A DNA stretch of 64,000 nt from Capitulum mitella (GCA_030062745.1 CP099839.1:33761293-33825292); one strand, 5' to 3'; shown: positions 46,190 to 59,221, counted from the stretch's first letter. The notes: a model not told the origin generated them from the letters alone. Numbers and translations are program-made.

Positions 46190-46630
46190 ACTTTTACACG
46201 CATCTCCTCCGTCCCATAGGGTCCGTCCAGGCGCTGTCAGTATTTTTACACGCACGTCCTCCGTCCCATAGGGTCCGTCAAGGCGCTGTCAGTATTTTTA
46301 CACGCACGTCCTCCATTCCATAGGGTTCGTCCAGGCGCTGTCAGTATTTTTACACGCACGTCCTCCGTCCCATAGGGTCCGTCAAGGCGCTGTCAGTATT
46401 TTTACACACACGTCCTCCGTCCCATAGGGTCCGTCCAGGCGCTGTCAGTATTTTTATACGCACGTCCTCCGTCCCATAGGGTCCGTCCAGGCGCTGTCAG
46501 TATTTTTACACGCACGTCCTCCGTCCCATAGGGTCCGTCCAGGCACTGCCAGCACTTTTACACGCACGTCCTCCGTCCCATAGGGTTCGTCCAGGCGCTT
46601 TCAGTATTTTTACACGCACGCGCTCCGTCC
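46190..46630. repeat. Minisatellite, 52-bp unit, eight copies
   Basis: The unit holds GGCGCTGTCAGTATTTTTAC, ACGCACGTCCTCCGTCCCAT and AGGGTCCGTCCA. GCGCTG anchors at 46231 and 46283 show the exact 52-bp period. Confidence 0.97.
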
Positions 46631-47094
46631 TCTACGGTCCGGCGATACACAGGGCGGCACGACGCCGGCGGCACGCGCCGCCCGCAAATAACGATGCCGG
46701 GTGGGGGAAGACGGCAGAGTAGACAGACTCGGACCAGCAGACAGTTCTCTCCAGATGCTGTCTATTCTTCTGAAGACCCCACGTGACGGTGATCAGCCTG
46801 CGGTAAAGTCGGCCAGAAGCTCGACAGCCGACCGATTCCTGAACGACTGATGACCGCGCCGGCACATGACGACCTATGAGAACGAGCATCCGAGCTCACG
46901 AGAACCACGTACATACAGCCAGTGTCTCCTACGACGACCGGATGCGGTCCATTTCCGGCACCGCCAGTAAGTCTTACGCAGACGGTGACACAACGTGGTA
47001 GCTCATTGCCGTCCAACACCGGGCGGCTCCATTCCATCGCCAGGGGCGCAGATTGCAACCCTGGTGACGGATCCCGTTACGTCCGACCCTCACC
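46631..47094. other. Intronic DNA, no gene recognised
   Basis: Unique CpG-rich sequence between two minisatellites. Confidence 0.35.
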
Positions 47095-47370
47095 AGGCCG
47101 ACGGACGTCGTAACGCCGAACTGTCGTACTGCTGACAGATGTCTTCATGCCCGACCGTCACCCTGCCGACGAAGTTTGTACCGCCGCACCGTCACACTGC
47201 CGACGGACATCGTTACGCCCGACCGTTACTCTGTCAGCGGGCGTCGTGACGCCTGCTCGTCATCCTGCCGGCGGCGGTCGTAAGGTCCGCTCGCCACCCA
47301 GCCGATGGCGGTCGTAACGTCCGCTCGCCACCCTGCCGGCGGCGGTCGTAACGTCGCACCGTAACCGGGC
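47095..47370. repeat. Degenerate minisatellite, about 30-33 bp unit
   Basis: Phrases GACGTCGTAACGCC, GACCGTCAC and CTGCCGGCGGCGGTCGTAA recur. Confidence 0.8.
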
Positions 47371-48960
47371 ACGAGAGCGATCAACGGATTAACCTTTTCG
47401 CGCCAATGCTCCCAAAGGGAAACACCAGGTTTTGTGTCATGCAAAGGCTAGGCATTATGGCTCAAATAAACAACAAATTCATCATTATTTTATGCTTAAA
47501 ATGATCTATCAATGAGAAAATTTTCATGTCGATGGTCCTTTATCAGGTGCTTGATTACCACCGACAAAATATGTACAAATATGGGCCTCAGACGTTGCCT
47601 ACGTTTTTCATTTTTTTTGCAAAAACGCCGTTAGGATTTTTAAGAAACAGATACGCATTCTTAAAAGGCATATGAACTATCCTTCATATGACGTAAGAAA
47701 CATTTTTCGAAATAAAACCCTCATCCACGGCAATCAGAGCTTAACTTGGCTGCTCCCTTCTAGAAGCACTGGAATCGTAAGTGCAGTTTTCACCCCAAAA
47801 AGTGAAGGCAACATAACTTGCCCGTACTCTCATTGTTCCGGGAAGAAATGTAGGCTACCCTGAACCACGTACAGCGATAAATTCACCTAGCGACAATAAA
47901 TGGGGCTTCACAAACAGAGAAGTCGGAGCGGGGGGAGGGGGCGGGTGGAGGAACGACGCACCTCCAGCTTTTCTACGTTTCTCGGATATTAAGTACTTTC
48001 CTTTCATGTTATTTGGATATTGGCAAGAAGGAATCTATTTCACACCCAAACTGGATTCCTGACAAAATAACAAGCGGTTAGGTGCGTAGGTTTTATTGCG
48101 TAGAGGAAAGACGATCCGCGATAAGTCGAGATCAGCAGCAACACAGACGAGCCGATGACGACGACGCAGAGAAATCAGAGCGCGAATGTCAAATGTTCCT
48201 TTCTATTTAAAGCCCTGGTAATGTGTTTCTTCTTTTTTTTGGGGGGGGGGGAAGGAAATATTTCCGCGCCGTAACGGCTGCTTGGCCAGAAAAGAGCGGG
48301 CCGAGCTGGAACAAGTGCACAATATGAATGTGCCGCTGCGGGCAATAGGAGACCACGGTGACCATGAGAAAAATAAACTACAGAAGACGTGGCCAACGAA
48401 GAAACATTTGAATTGGCGCAGTTGAAGAGAATGCTGGAGTTGAATCTAGCGACCATAATATGCTGCACCTCAAAACCCTTCGTCACCGCAGCACAACGGA
48501 AGCCAAGCGTGATGGAGAGAGTAATTTAATATGCACAGCGCCATACCTTTCCTTCCCACATCTCACTTCCGTAGCAGAAACCCGGCATGACTCCAGTCTG
48601 TCCCTGACCTGTGGTGAAACTTTTACCGAAGTGATTACGGACAATATTCAAGAAGGAACAAATGTCTACGCATCCAGAAGGCAAACTTGAACCGCTGAGG
48701 GGAAAACAAAAGAAATCACACTGTTTCCTCAAATTATTCCATTATTAGTCGTGCTAGAAAAACGTTCGTTACATGCTTTCAAGAGCTAATGTCAGGATCC
48801 ACTAAAATACGAGTGAGGTACATACCAATGCGTACTAGGAGAAACAGGTACAGACATCACGGGAACAAACGTGAACTCCGTGTTTGCACTGGTAAATCGC
48901 CAAAAGCCAAAAAAATGTTTGAACATTTTTTATACCAGCGGTTAAATCTTTGGGAATCGC
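47371..48960. other. AT-richer intronic DNA, no gene recognised
   Basis: Begins with GATTAACCTTTTCGCGCC, which resembles a TTAA-type transposon end, but no matching second end was found. T/G homopolymer run at 48232-48251. Confidence 0.3.
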
Positions 48961-48962
48961 AT

Positions 48963-49120
48963 TAACCCTATTCCATGCGAGGGAGGGGGGGGGGGGCAGA
49001 CTCTGCAAGACCCAGTCGTTTTTTGTTTGCCGCTCCTACACTGTTCGTCGTAGCGCCACGAAATTTTGTGGCTTTTCATACAGCTGATATGCACGTGTTG
49101 TCAAAACTTCAACAAAATTA
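48963..49120 (-). mobile_element. piggyBac-like element fragment (one end)
   Basis: TTAACCCTATTCCATGCGAG followed by an expanded G run and CGTTTTTTGTTTGCC...GCGCCACGAAATTTTGTGG matches the outer about 150 bp of the family. The rest is missing or unrecognisable. Confidence 0.65.
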
Positions 49121-49229
49121 GTCGCGCAGAGACAGCTCAAGGCCCTCATTTTTGGGTGACAATCTGCTGTGCGTGAAGGGTAACACTGGTAAGGTTGTGC
49201 GGTACGCTTCCGTCGTATTTTTGGGTAAA

Positions 49230-50500
49230 ATAAAGATTGCAGATTCATTCATATAGCCAACTGCATCATAAACAATAGCTATGTACACAAACACTGGGTA
49301 CGAGATGATGAATTTTATGCAAAGAATTTTCACCTCGTATAGTTGCACTGTTCATTACGTATCAATGCTTGTGAAATTATATATTCCTCATATGATTCAC
49401 ATTTGTGCATGTGCATTGGCTACAGATGTGCATGGCTATACAGCCTGGAGTACGGACATATTTCATGTTTTTATTGTCATTTTTGGCAGAGATTTTGTTT
49501 GGCTCTTGCCTCAAATGCAACTACGCTTTTACAAGATTTTCCCTGCATGGCAACACTGTTGGCCACAAATGTCTTCACAATGAAAAACTGTATTATTGGT
49601 ATCTTTTCACTTCAAAGTATGGGACAAAATAGCCAGGCATAGGGGGAACTTTGGGGTTTTCAGGTGCTTTCCAGCCGCACAGTACATTTTTTTAATAGCA
49701 TTCTTTCAACATGCCCACCAGTATTCTTCATGATTCTGCCCACACTTGTTTTCTCTGACCCATTTTCAGGCACCCAATTCAGTGTTTGGTTTGCTTTCAA
49801 ATATAGCTTAAAAACAAAAATTTATATGGCTGTGCTTTTCTTGGGCCTCCCCACTCCATGGCCATTGCACGTTAGCCACAGCCAGCCACAATAAAACCAG
49901 TAGGTCTCGCAGTCAACTGTTGGTCACCCATGGCAAATTGTTGCAATATACAAACTCCTGATGCATTTCGGAGTAAAAATGATTACAATTAAATAATGAA
50001 CATGAGTTTCATTATGCATAAGTTTTAAATTTTCAACATCAATGACCTGAAAATTCACCTCATTGTACAGCTGCAGGCACTGCAACAACTTTGATTTTGA
50101 CAGTTCCATAACCTATCGCATTAGCTATAGGCCATAGCTAGCCACATGGCCAGTCACTCCAAGTAAAGTCCTACCAATAACCTATGAAAACAAAAATGTC
50201 TAATGCTATTTTTGGGCACAAATAAGCCATGTTAACCAGGTGGCCAAAATCATGGGTAGAACATCAATCAGTCCATTCTGATTTGGTGTTTCTATAAAAG
50301 GGAGAAATTGGAGTCTAAGTCTAGTATCCTGCCAAACTCAGAGGTGCCAAAGTCAACTGTGAAATGTTTAGGTGGATCTGAGCAATGGTCACAAAGTTAG
50401 GCCTACTCCCCTCCCCCCAAAAAAGCTTGCTTTTGTCCTTTTGTTTCCATGAAGTCAAAATGTTGGAGAGAAGCCAACATGCATAAGGTTTGCAATGATT
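49230..50500. other. CpG-poor AT-rich stretch
   Basis: Second block with clearly fewer CpG and more TG/CA than its flanks. A plus-strand frame near 49485-49630 reads GSCLKCNYAFTRFSLHGN then GHKCLHN, with cysteine/histidine spacing reminiscent of a zinc finger, preceded by an acceptor-like TTTTTGGCAG. Too short to assign. Confidence 0.35.
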
Positions 50501-53500
50501 TGAAAAATACTCACCAGTGATCGTATGTCTGATGCATACCCAGATGACACCATCGAGCAGATACACATATGCGTAAAACTTTAACATCCATAATATCAAA
50601 ATCACTCGAGAACCAACTGGTACTGCGGACAGCGTATGAAGGCGCTGGTTTGCATGTTTGTTTTTGAGTTAGGACACACAGCCTCTTGGGCTCAGGTGTC
50701 CAAAGTCTTGGGTCAAGTCTTGTGTCTCGTCGGGCGTCAGTGAGTCGTCTTGGCTGGTTTGCATGCCAGAAGTTTGCATAAGAGAAGCGAAACAAATGCG
50801 CCATACCTGTCTTCATAGATTTCAGATAACACAGACGAAAAACTGCCACTTCCACGAACTATTCCACTAATGATCGCTGCTGAACAGCGGTATTGAGATG
50901 ATGAAACCGCTTGATATGGGACTCGTAGTGAATGGATTAAGACGCTATGCTCCCTCAATCGAAAAAGAAACAATTTTCTGCAGTTTCGCTCTATTTTACT
51001 GGACTAAACATGGCAACAATAGCAACCATCAACAAATATCCGCAAAGAGATGGCCAACAACATCGTTCCGTAACGCCGGTCAAAAGGTTAACCCGCTGCG
51101 CCACCAGACGGTGGCGGTTACGAACGGACACTGTTCGTAATGTCGAATTACTGGCCCTCGACAGTTAGCCGGTGGAGGGGGGGGATGAGAGAAGGGTAGC
51201 ACGGGGCACTCCCAGGGCACCTGTCAGCAGTCCAGCTCGACAGCCGTCCTGTCGCTGCTCCGTCACATGGTATTGTTGGAATCCGCCAACAGTTGGTCGA
51301 GGACGGACGGCGCCCGCTAACGGACGTCGCTCGCAACTTCTTCACACCGTCGGAGACACAACCAGCCGACCTTCAAACAACAAACCATGGCTTTCATTTC
51401 ATCGATACGGCAAGACCGAAACAAAGGGCTGGAACCGCCGTGTCGGACGGCGGTCGGCTGGGACCGCGGTGTCACAGGTTTGGCCGGCGCTGCTCAGCAG
51501 CCGACTCCGTCAGCTGGCTAATCCGTCCCACCCGTCGGCGACGTCGTCAGGGGGTCGTTGGCCGACGGGCGGCCATGCCCGCGTGTTTACATTCGTCGGC
51601 ACGGCTGCGACGGGGAGGCGCTCCCGTGCGCAGCCGCCGGTCGCCTGGGAATAAACCCATCGACGCCGTGACGGGAAAGCCGCCTGATGGGCAGGCCAGC
51701 GGACCAGGGTTTCGGCCCAGTAATGCCGCATAGAGACGGCGTCCAGAGCCCGATATTACACATCACCACCGTGGGTACAAGGGCCAATCCAGGCCGTGTG
51801 CTGGGGAGGGGGGGGGCAAATCTCTATTTGTGTAACCTAATCTACGCCAAAATGTTGAGGCCTCCCCGAATTTCTGCCAATTTGTTTTAACATTTTCCGC
51901 AATCAACATATGTTTAAATAAACTTGAAAATACACATTTCCCTTCAAACATGGGTCCAAAAGACATAATGAACCCTTTTTCCACGACATGAGGACCATGG
52001 CCCCGACTCCCCCCTCGTCTTGGACCTGTCAATGCGTGGGTGCATTGTGCGCGGCCTGGCGGCACCAGGAACTCCATTGACCCAAGCAAGGAACCAAGTA
52101 TGGAGGTCACTGACACCAAAGATGATACCCATACACAACCTGAGTGGGACAAAGTATCATTAACACAACGCCCTGCCGTACGTTAACCGTACGGTGCGGC
52201 AAAAGAGAACTTGGGTTGAAGGTTGCTCATTTGAGACGAAGCAAGAAACGGAGCAAAAACGTTGCTTTTTTCTACGAACAGGAAACATGTTTTCTTGGAA
52301 TGCGTAACAGTGCTTTTTAGTTGAAACACGTTTCAAATGTGACTGGCACACACAATGAATCAGCATCCAACACATGACGGTCACACCAAGTCAGTGTAGG
52401 CCCAGTTCCGCCCCTATCATTCGGGCGTTTTTGATGCCTGTCTATCATCCGCTGCGCTACCATCGATCAGACATGAAACGGCATAAAACATTTCCATCTT
52501 TTGGTATAATTCACCATTTACCACATCCGGCCCAGCATAAAAACATGCTCTGTGAAGTCCCTGGGACACAGGGTGGCGGACGCGGCCGACATGTCAATAC
52601 TTGATATTTAGTGCACAGTTGTTTCCGCGATGGGAATGTAAAACGATGCAGATTTCACAGAAAGACGCAATGCGTGCTGTTCTTGCCACATGTGGTCCCG
52701 CAAGGTGCATTCGCACAAGAAACAAGCTGTATGGTTCAAAAGGTCGAACCAGTTCAGCCTGGGTTAAATGACATGAGGTAGCTGTCTGAAACTAAGTAAG
52801 AGCACACATTACACAGACCAACATTTTGGGACCGTAAACGAATCAGTTATGCTCGGCTGCCGCATGAAATTTCGGTTTAAACGTGGTCTGACCCCAGTTC
52901 ACATACCGTCAGATGAAACTATTTAGTCGAAGGACAGAAGGAGCATTACCCTTATCCTCAAACTTCAACAAGCCGAACTTTACTCATCGTCTCAACTTGT
53001 CTTCGGAAATCGTGGTCTTCGTACAGCGAAAAAGGCAGACAGTTAAGCCGACATAAGTTCAACGACTTTGAAACTGAAACATTCGAAGCAGCACAGTTGC
53101 TGCACATATAATCTTGTGTCATTGTACACGTTTCACGTCAATCGATACTTTTTTATCGATGGACGATATGCCACTCTAACGATCGATATGCCACCCTATC
53201 TTTTTCGGAACAATGTCTGGCATCTGCCATCTGTCGTACACGGTGATAGATGATATTTAAGACACACGGCATATCATTTTTGGCATCCATGGCAGGCCAT
53301 TGGAACGAAGTAACCAAATGTCCAAAACTTTACACACGGTGTAAAAAAGAAGGTATGAAAAGGTCCCCGAAGTTCCGTGCCTCTTTAACTCTGTTTTCGC
53401 TATCTTAACAAAAGACCTTAGGGGGTGTCATGGACTTCGGACCGAAAAACGTGAAACAAAAAAATTCAAAAAGTGACTGAGTCCTTTGTAACATAGCCTC

Positions 53501-53930
53501 CACGACAATGCAGGGATATAAGGGATTAATTCTAGCCTGAAATGTTTGAAAGTTCTGAACTCGTCTCCACTCGGTTAGCTTGTTCTTTTTTCTTTCGCTC
53601 CTGAAATGCTACCTCCAGTCTCTTAGCTAGGTCAAACCGTGTGCAACTGTTGAGTTAATCTCATTGTTACACCTTTGTCGATTTTTGCATTAACGAATTC
53701 GGTTGGTCTAAAAATGTAGCTCATCACGTTTTTAACATTCCTCTTCTCATCTAAACCACCACGATAATGACACAACACCAGAAGCACACCCAGGGAGAGA
53801 GGCTTAGGGAGCTGCAGCTCCTCCCTTAGCAGGAAGAAGGTCCTCCGGCCCAATTCCGAGAATCCTCTGCACGTAGAGCGAAGGTCTCCGTTGTCCAGCA
53901 CCGAGGATCCATGTGTTAAGCGGCAAGCTT
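50501..53930. other. Intronic DNA, no gene recognised
   Basis: 51170-51700 is CpG-rich with overlapping frames. 51750-53930 is close to average. Nothing recognisable as exon or transposon. Confidence 0.35.
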
Positions 53931-53934
53931 GTAA

Positions 53935-54475
53935 AGGGTTCCCTGTTGGCTCATAAAGGGGCCTACGGGCCCCTGCATGCCAGTACAGGATGAACTGTTG
54001 GCCTCTAAAGGGGCTTCGTTAGGTCGTACAGGGCCCGTCCACGGTCATGTAGATGCCCCCCCCCCCTGCTGGCCACTAAAGCGGCTCCCTACTGCCGAAT
54101 CTGCAGACCAATGTAACGCCCCGTTGGTCTTCACAGGGGAACTTGCCGGGCCGCACAGCAGCCCCCTGTTGGCCTGCAAAGGGACCTTCTGCTGGCCTGC
54201 ATAGGGGCCCTGCGGGCTTGTAGAGGTAGCCCTGGAGAAAGCCCCATCAAGATGGCCCCTAAAGGGACCACTGCCCGGCTGCAAAGCACCCCTGGACTGC
54301 CGACCTCTAAAACGGCCATGTTGTTCTGTAAGTGGTCTCCGCGTAGCAGTGCAGGGCACCTGTCCCGCCCGAGGGGCGCCCTCTGTCCTGTAAACAGCAC
54401 AGGCCCATTCTACAGGTCATCAGTCTCTCTGCAGTAGAACGGCCCCTGCTGACCTGTAAGTACTGCTAGTCTATA
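53935..54475. repeat. Degenerate GGGCCC-type repeat, about 28-30 bp unit
   Basis: Phrases such as TGTTGGCCTGCAAAGGGACC and CCTCTAAAGGGGC recur. The style resembles the interior of the hAT-like shell at 27.7-31.0 kb, and it may be a fragment of a related element. Confidence 0.6.
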
Positions 54476-54624
54476 CGGGACCCTTTTTTGAGCTGCGCAG
54501 AGGACTTCTGCGGTAAACGGTATGAACCCGCTTTATTAGGCTTGTAAAAACTTAACATGGTGTCCATAAATGCATTTGAGCGCGAACAGTTTTCTGTGTT
54601 ACCGCTTCCGTGAGACGCGTTATG

Positions 54625-54667
54625 CATATATATATACGTATATATATATATATATATATATATATAC

Positions 54668-54735
<68 letters not shown>
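54625..54735. repeat. (TA)n microsatellite with CGTA interruptions
   Basis: About 110 bp of TA repeats, interrupted at two places by ACGTA. Confidence 0.98.
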
Positions 54736-54738
<3 letters not shown>

Positions 54739-55852
54739 CCTTCTTCATGGTTTCATGGTCACCTATCACATCATGGGCGTTTTGTTTTGTACTTTCCCTA
54801 ATTTTTTGACGGGGTATTATCGCGATTGCTGGCAGCCAGGAAGAGCACAACAACCACATCTAACAAGAATGCAAATACATAACCAGCATATTACGTAATC
54901 CTATCAAAAATCACTTGACATTTTAAAACCGTCTGATATTACGCATGATGTTCACTCCCATTTCAGACACCCATTTCGGCACGTCCGTGACGTCATGTCC
55001 GATACGGCGTAACAAATCAGAACGGCAACTGTTGAGTCACGACAAACTATGATATCGGGTCGAATGGCAATGCGCAGTCTGCAAACCACGTCCGGACTCA
55101 TAGCGGAAGTGCGTTGCCCCTTGTTCCGCGTGCCCACGGACAGGTAATCCATACTGTGTCCAATCGTTAGGAAAACAAAAGAGCAATATGCGTCTTGCTG
55201 TCCCGTCTATCTTCATTCCCTGCAAATCCTTACAACCGTGGGGAAAGTTTGAGCCAAGCACGACAGTCCCATTCCATCCGTCGTGGGCCCTACGACCATG
55301 GGGGAAGTTTGAGCCCAGCACAACAGCTGACGAGCAACCACCATGCTGACACCTAGTGGGACACCGAGGAACCAACACTCCAGCCACCAGACGTCATAAA
55401 GGACGCGAAGCCCAAGCTTCCACCAAGCTGCCTGGTTCTACCTTTGCCAGCCAGCGACGTTGAAGCGGAACCCATCTGGTTCCCTGGATAGATCTGGGTG
55501 CTCTGCTGGATCACAGCCAGCCGGCGCGTTTTGACGTACGGCCCGGATCACGGGAAAAGGCCCAGTGGTACGGTCGTGACCGGGCGAGAGTGTGACGTCC
55601 AGCACAGCCGGCGGCTTACCTCCATTCCGTGCCGCTTCGCATTACCAACGAATTGGTCCCGCGCGCTTGGTTCTTCCGGCCAGGCTGATTCAGCGCTGCT
55701 ACAACACGTTTCACATGGCTCTGGGCTCACACTCTTCAGAGACTATAGAACACGGAGCGGCCGCGCGATCGCGCATGGTTTCGGAAGGGTGAAGCTGGGC
55801 GCCGGCCGCGTCCGGCCGCCTGATTGCGCCGGCCGGTCTGTTCAGTACTCAC
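54736..55852. other. Intronic DNA upstream of the exon D donor
   Basis: Includes GGGGAAAGTTTGAGCC repeated near 55240 and 55300 (about 61 bp apart) and a perfect TGACGTCA at 54988-54995. No exon found. Confidence 0.4.
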
Positions 55853-55941
55853 CGTCGGCAGGAGCCAGCGACAGTGTGGCCGTGGGCATCATCTGACCCG
55901 ACTCCTTCACCTGGTCGAATGTGGCCATCAGAGGACCCAGC
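55853..55941 (-). CDS. clasp: CLASP exon D: end of TOG1 domain
   Basis: An 89-nt exon with acceptor gtgtcacag at 55942-55950 and donor gtgagt at 55852. Phase 2 entry completes AA|G (Lys), then 29 codons, leaving one base. It reads LGPLMATFDQVKESGQMM then PTATLSLAPAD. This corresponds to the last TOG1 helix of CLASP (L-x-x-L-M-x-x-F-D-x-V/A-x-x-x-G) and the first residues of the linker. Spliced to exon C it gives ...VPPAK-LGPLMATFD.... The phase-1 exit matches exon E across the giant intron. Confidence 0.92.
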
Positions 55942-56274
55942 CTGTGACACAGACAGAAGATGAGGTCAGGAGCAGAACCAGCTGAGAGCTACAGGCCACG
56001 AAATATTCAGAACATCACCAACGCGCTACACATGGGATGTCAGCCCGTCGTCAAACAATGAAATACTCCATCGCAAAGCAGAGATCACTTCATTCTCTCT
56101 ATAAGCCAACTGCTGCGGAACAGGGTCCCAAGATTAAGAAAAAAAGTCCAGATTTTGCCCTCTCAGTACAAAGACACATGTTTGTTTGTTTATTCGTATT
56201 ATCGCCAAAGGAGCTGCCTTCACTGACCGGCGAAGTCATCGATCGAGATGGAGCGAGCAAACTTGTTGGCGAAG

Positions 56275-56412
56275 ATCAATGTCCCGCCCGGCCCAGACCA
56301 GGTCATGTTATCGGGTCATGTTATCGGGTCAGGGCCACAGAGGTGGCGAAGATCACTGTCCCGGCCGGCCCAGACCAGGTCATGTTATCGGGTCAGGGCC
56401 ACAGAGGTGTCG
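56275..56412. repeat. Tandem duplication, roughly 77 bp
   Basis: GGCCCAGACCAGGTCATGTT at 56290 recurs at 56367, as does ATCGGGTCAGGGCCACAGAG. The first copy carries an extra small duplication of GTCATGTTATCGG. Confidence 0.9.
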
Positions 56413-57413
56413 GCACGGCAGCAATGTCCGAACCCTGTCTTCGTCACTGAGCCCGGCCCCGGCCCGCCGCATGTCGGCTGGTAACACGCCACGCAAGTCG
56501 GCAGAAAAACGCTCCACAGAACGCAGGCGACCGGCCTGGACCCCGCCTGACCCAGTGGCTACGACTCGGTTTACCGAAGTTAGCCACAAAACTCGCCGGC
56601 TGTACCGCACGCGGCTAGACCACAACAACCCTGACCAGACCACCACAAAACGTGACAAACGGCGAATGGGGGGAAATGCAGACAAGGAGCCAGACGCGAA
56701 AACAAGTGTCCGGGTACTCTATGCTCGCAAAGCTGAACTCGGTTCATTCGGCAAGGCAAGGCGTGCCGCACCAAACGGACACCAGGAGACTCCAGTACCA
56801 CTCAGGAACCACCAGCGTGATACATTATCACCTAACGTTCGACCTCAACTGCCTGACAAACATAACCCTTCACTTCCTCCAACTTCCAGGACATTACCCT
56901 GTTGGCGCTTTCAGTACGTGGTTTCAGTTACCGTCATTGTTAACGCCCAGACCAACCAGGTACTTTAAGCATCACCATATATCCCAATCAAACACAGTCA
57001 TATGGGCGCTCCGGACGCAATGGCATTCATTTCGCTACTACTCGCAGCTTATGACATACTGTTATAGCCCGCATGTCGTCCAAATATCGCAACGTATCTC
57101 ACATACTCGTGCAGCGCTCTGATGGCACAGCGTCACTGCCACATGCTCCTACGATGCCGCAACGCTCTCACAAGGCCGCAATATGCCAGCTCTGATGGTA
57201 AGCTACCACGGACAGCGTGTCAAAGGACTCCATTCTCAGGAAAGCTTATAGCCCAAGAAAATGGCGAGGTGTTCGCTCTACAATCCATACGGCAGCACAG
57301 CGCGGAAGACTATAAACCATGGGCACGGAAACAGGGGCCCCCGACCAAACGGCACATGTTATCTCAGAACGTCCACTGAGCGGCACCATAAAGGCCGCAT
57401 ACCCGATCAAAAC

Positions 57414-57612
57414 GACCAGCAGCCACATCTGTCCACAGCACACAGTCGACCAGCAGCCACGTCTGTCCACAGCACACAGTCGACCAGCAGCCACGTCTGT
57501 CCACAGCACACAGTCGGCCAGCAGCCATGTCTGCCCACAACATACAATCAACCAGCAGCCACGTCTGTCCACAGCACACACTCGGCCAGCGGCCACGTCT
57601 GTTAACTGCACA
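57414..57612. repeat. Minisatellite, 34-bp unit, about six copies
   Basis: The unit GACCAGCAGCCACGTCTGTC CACAGCACACAGTC has exact starts at 57414, 57448 and 57482. It shares the core CTGTCCACAGCAC with the array at 59690-60630 in the next intron. Confidence 0.95.
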
Positions 57613-58422
57613 GTCGGCCGTGGTCGGCCAGCGTCAGGTCCGTCACGGCTACGGACACAGCTCGGTCCCAGATATCGGCAGCAGCTGCGTCGACCACGCC
57701 CAAGTGTTCGGCCGTCACGGCGACACGCACGTCCCGTGATGGTGACGGCGGCGGCAGCGGAAGGCGGGGCGTCCGATGGGTTACGGTGCGGCCCATCTTC
57801 CCGATCTTCACACCCGGCCGGCCTCTGACAGTAGGCAGCAGGAAGCACGGTCCGCTGCGGCCGTTCCGTGGCACCGGACCCTCGTCCAAACAGCCAGGAG
57901 CTCGCCCATCGACGGGGCAACACGGTGGAGATGCCACGCAACGCAGAGCGACGGCATCGTGGGGAGCCAACTCAGACGAGGAAAACATCATCAAAGCGAC
58001 AAAGGCGAGGGTCAGGCCCGAAGGCCCATGGCTGACGATCCAGGGAGTTGCGGAGATAAGAAGCCCCCCCCAATTTCAGGGATTTCCACATTACGCCTAT
58101 GACAATGATGAAAGAAACGTTCTGAAATCCTACATGGAACCCCCTAATGATTTTCGGAAGTCTGGAGCCATGTCCCGGCCGGATTATAAGACGCTCTGCC
58201 AAAGCCCTTCGATAACGCTGCGCGGTTTCTGGCAGTTATAAGTTACCAGTTATATTAACAGTTATAAGTTACCAAGGATGCGTAGATTGTTTACATGCAT
58301 ACCGTCCCAATGTCCCGGAAGCAAACTTACGACATTCCAATATACAAAACTCAAAATTCCGCTAAGGCACAGCGGGCGGCGTGCGAGGGGTACGCTGGCA
58401 GCTGACGGCCGGCCATACTCAC

Positions 58423-58599
58423 TTGGCTGGTGGCACATTGTGCTTCTTCTGCAGGTCAAGCCGGACACGTTCGCCCACATGTTTGTACACCTCGACCAGG
58501 GTGTTAAATGCCGTGTCCCGGACAGGCGCCGTCGGGTCGCCCAACAATTTCACGATGGACGGAATCAGACGTGACAGATGGATGGCCTGCGCACCGTGG
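58423..58599 (-). CDS. clasp: CLASP exon C: TOG1 HEAT repeats
   Basis: A 177-nt exon with acceptor gttcacag (58600-58607) and donor gtgagt (58422). Phase 2 in (GA|C = Asp), phase 2 out. The peptide includes HGAQAIHLSRLIPSIVKLLG, then DPTAPVRDTAFNTLVEVYKH, then VGERVRLDLQKK and NVPPA. The L-x-P-x-I-x-x-L-L-G-D-P turn, V-R-D-x-A helix and Y-x-H-V-G-E-R-V-R helix are the clearest CLASP TOG1 signature in the window. These HEAT repeats form part of the folded TOG1 domain near the N-terminus of CLASP. Confidence 0.95.
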
Positions 58600-58609
58600 C
58601 TGTGAACAC

Positions 58610-58630
58610 GACCGGGTCAGGTCAGGTCAG
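58610..58630 (-). promoter_or_regulatory. clasp: Triplicated branch-point-like motif before exon C
   Basis: Just upstream of the exon C acceptor the minus strand reads CTGACCTGACCTGACCCGG. This gives three CTGAC motifs resembling the branch-point consensus yTnAy, with candidate branch A residues roughly 17-30 nt from the acceptor. The same sequence is an AGGTCA half-site series on the plus strand. Confidence 0.4.
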
Positions 58631-59221
58631 ATTCGGACAATCTGAACACCAGAACCCTTGTGAAGAGCCATGGTACGACATAATGACGACATCGGTGAGG
58701 CAAGAACAAATATCGTCCGACAACAGTTTCTTTGCGATGAAAAGCACGATACAGTAATTTCTTCCACACGACAACTTTAAATTCAGCCAACACCCATGTT
58801 AACAAATCGATCCCAACATTTTACTGAAGAATGACGCAAGATGGCCACAGGACCATCTCGAGAAGGAACTGGAACATACGCATTACACATGGAGGGCGAG
58901 CGCTCCTGTGAACGGCGCCAAACACAGTCGGGTAATTAACCATTGGACCAGACGCCAGAATCGTTACATAGCTATCTAATAGGTAAGGTCGTGGCCAAAC
59001 CCCTCCTACCTCATCACGCAATTTCCACGACCCTCCCTCTACGTGACCGCTGCCCGACCCCACACATCCAGCCTGAGACCGGAATGTGTCAGATATCGGT
59101 CGCTACCATGATGTTCCTGAGAAAGGTGGCCGACATTCGAGGCCAACCCAACTCGAACGGTCCATCCCGGCGAGGAGGCCCCGTGACTTGAATCACAGGA
59201 ACACCTGCCCAGAACCGGCAG

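Larger units (their letters stand above)
55942..58422 (-). other. clasp: CLASP intron between exons C and D (2.5 kb)
   Basis: Contains a roughly 77-bp duplication (56275-56412) and the 34-bp minisatellite at 57414-57612. No other exon recognised. Confidence 0.8.

Noticed and set aside
47392..47410. Another TTAA-type transposon end (TTAACCTTTTCGCGCC)
   Set aside because: No inverse partner end was found within the expected distance.
56180..56290. Possible extra CLASP exon on the minus strand (IFANKFARSISM...)
   Set aside because: Exons C and D already join in phase around it; no matching splice pair.
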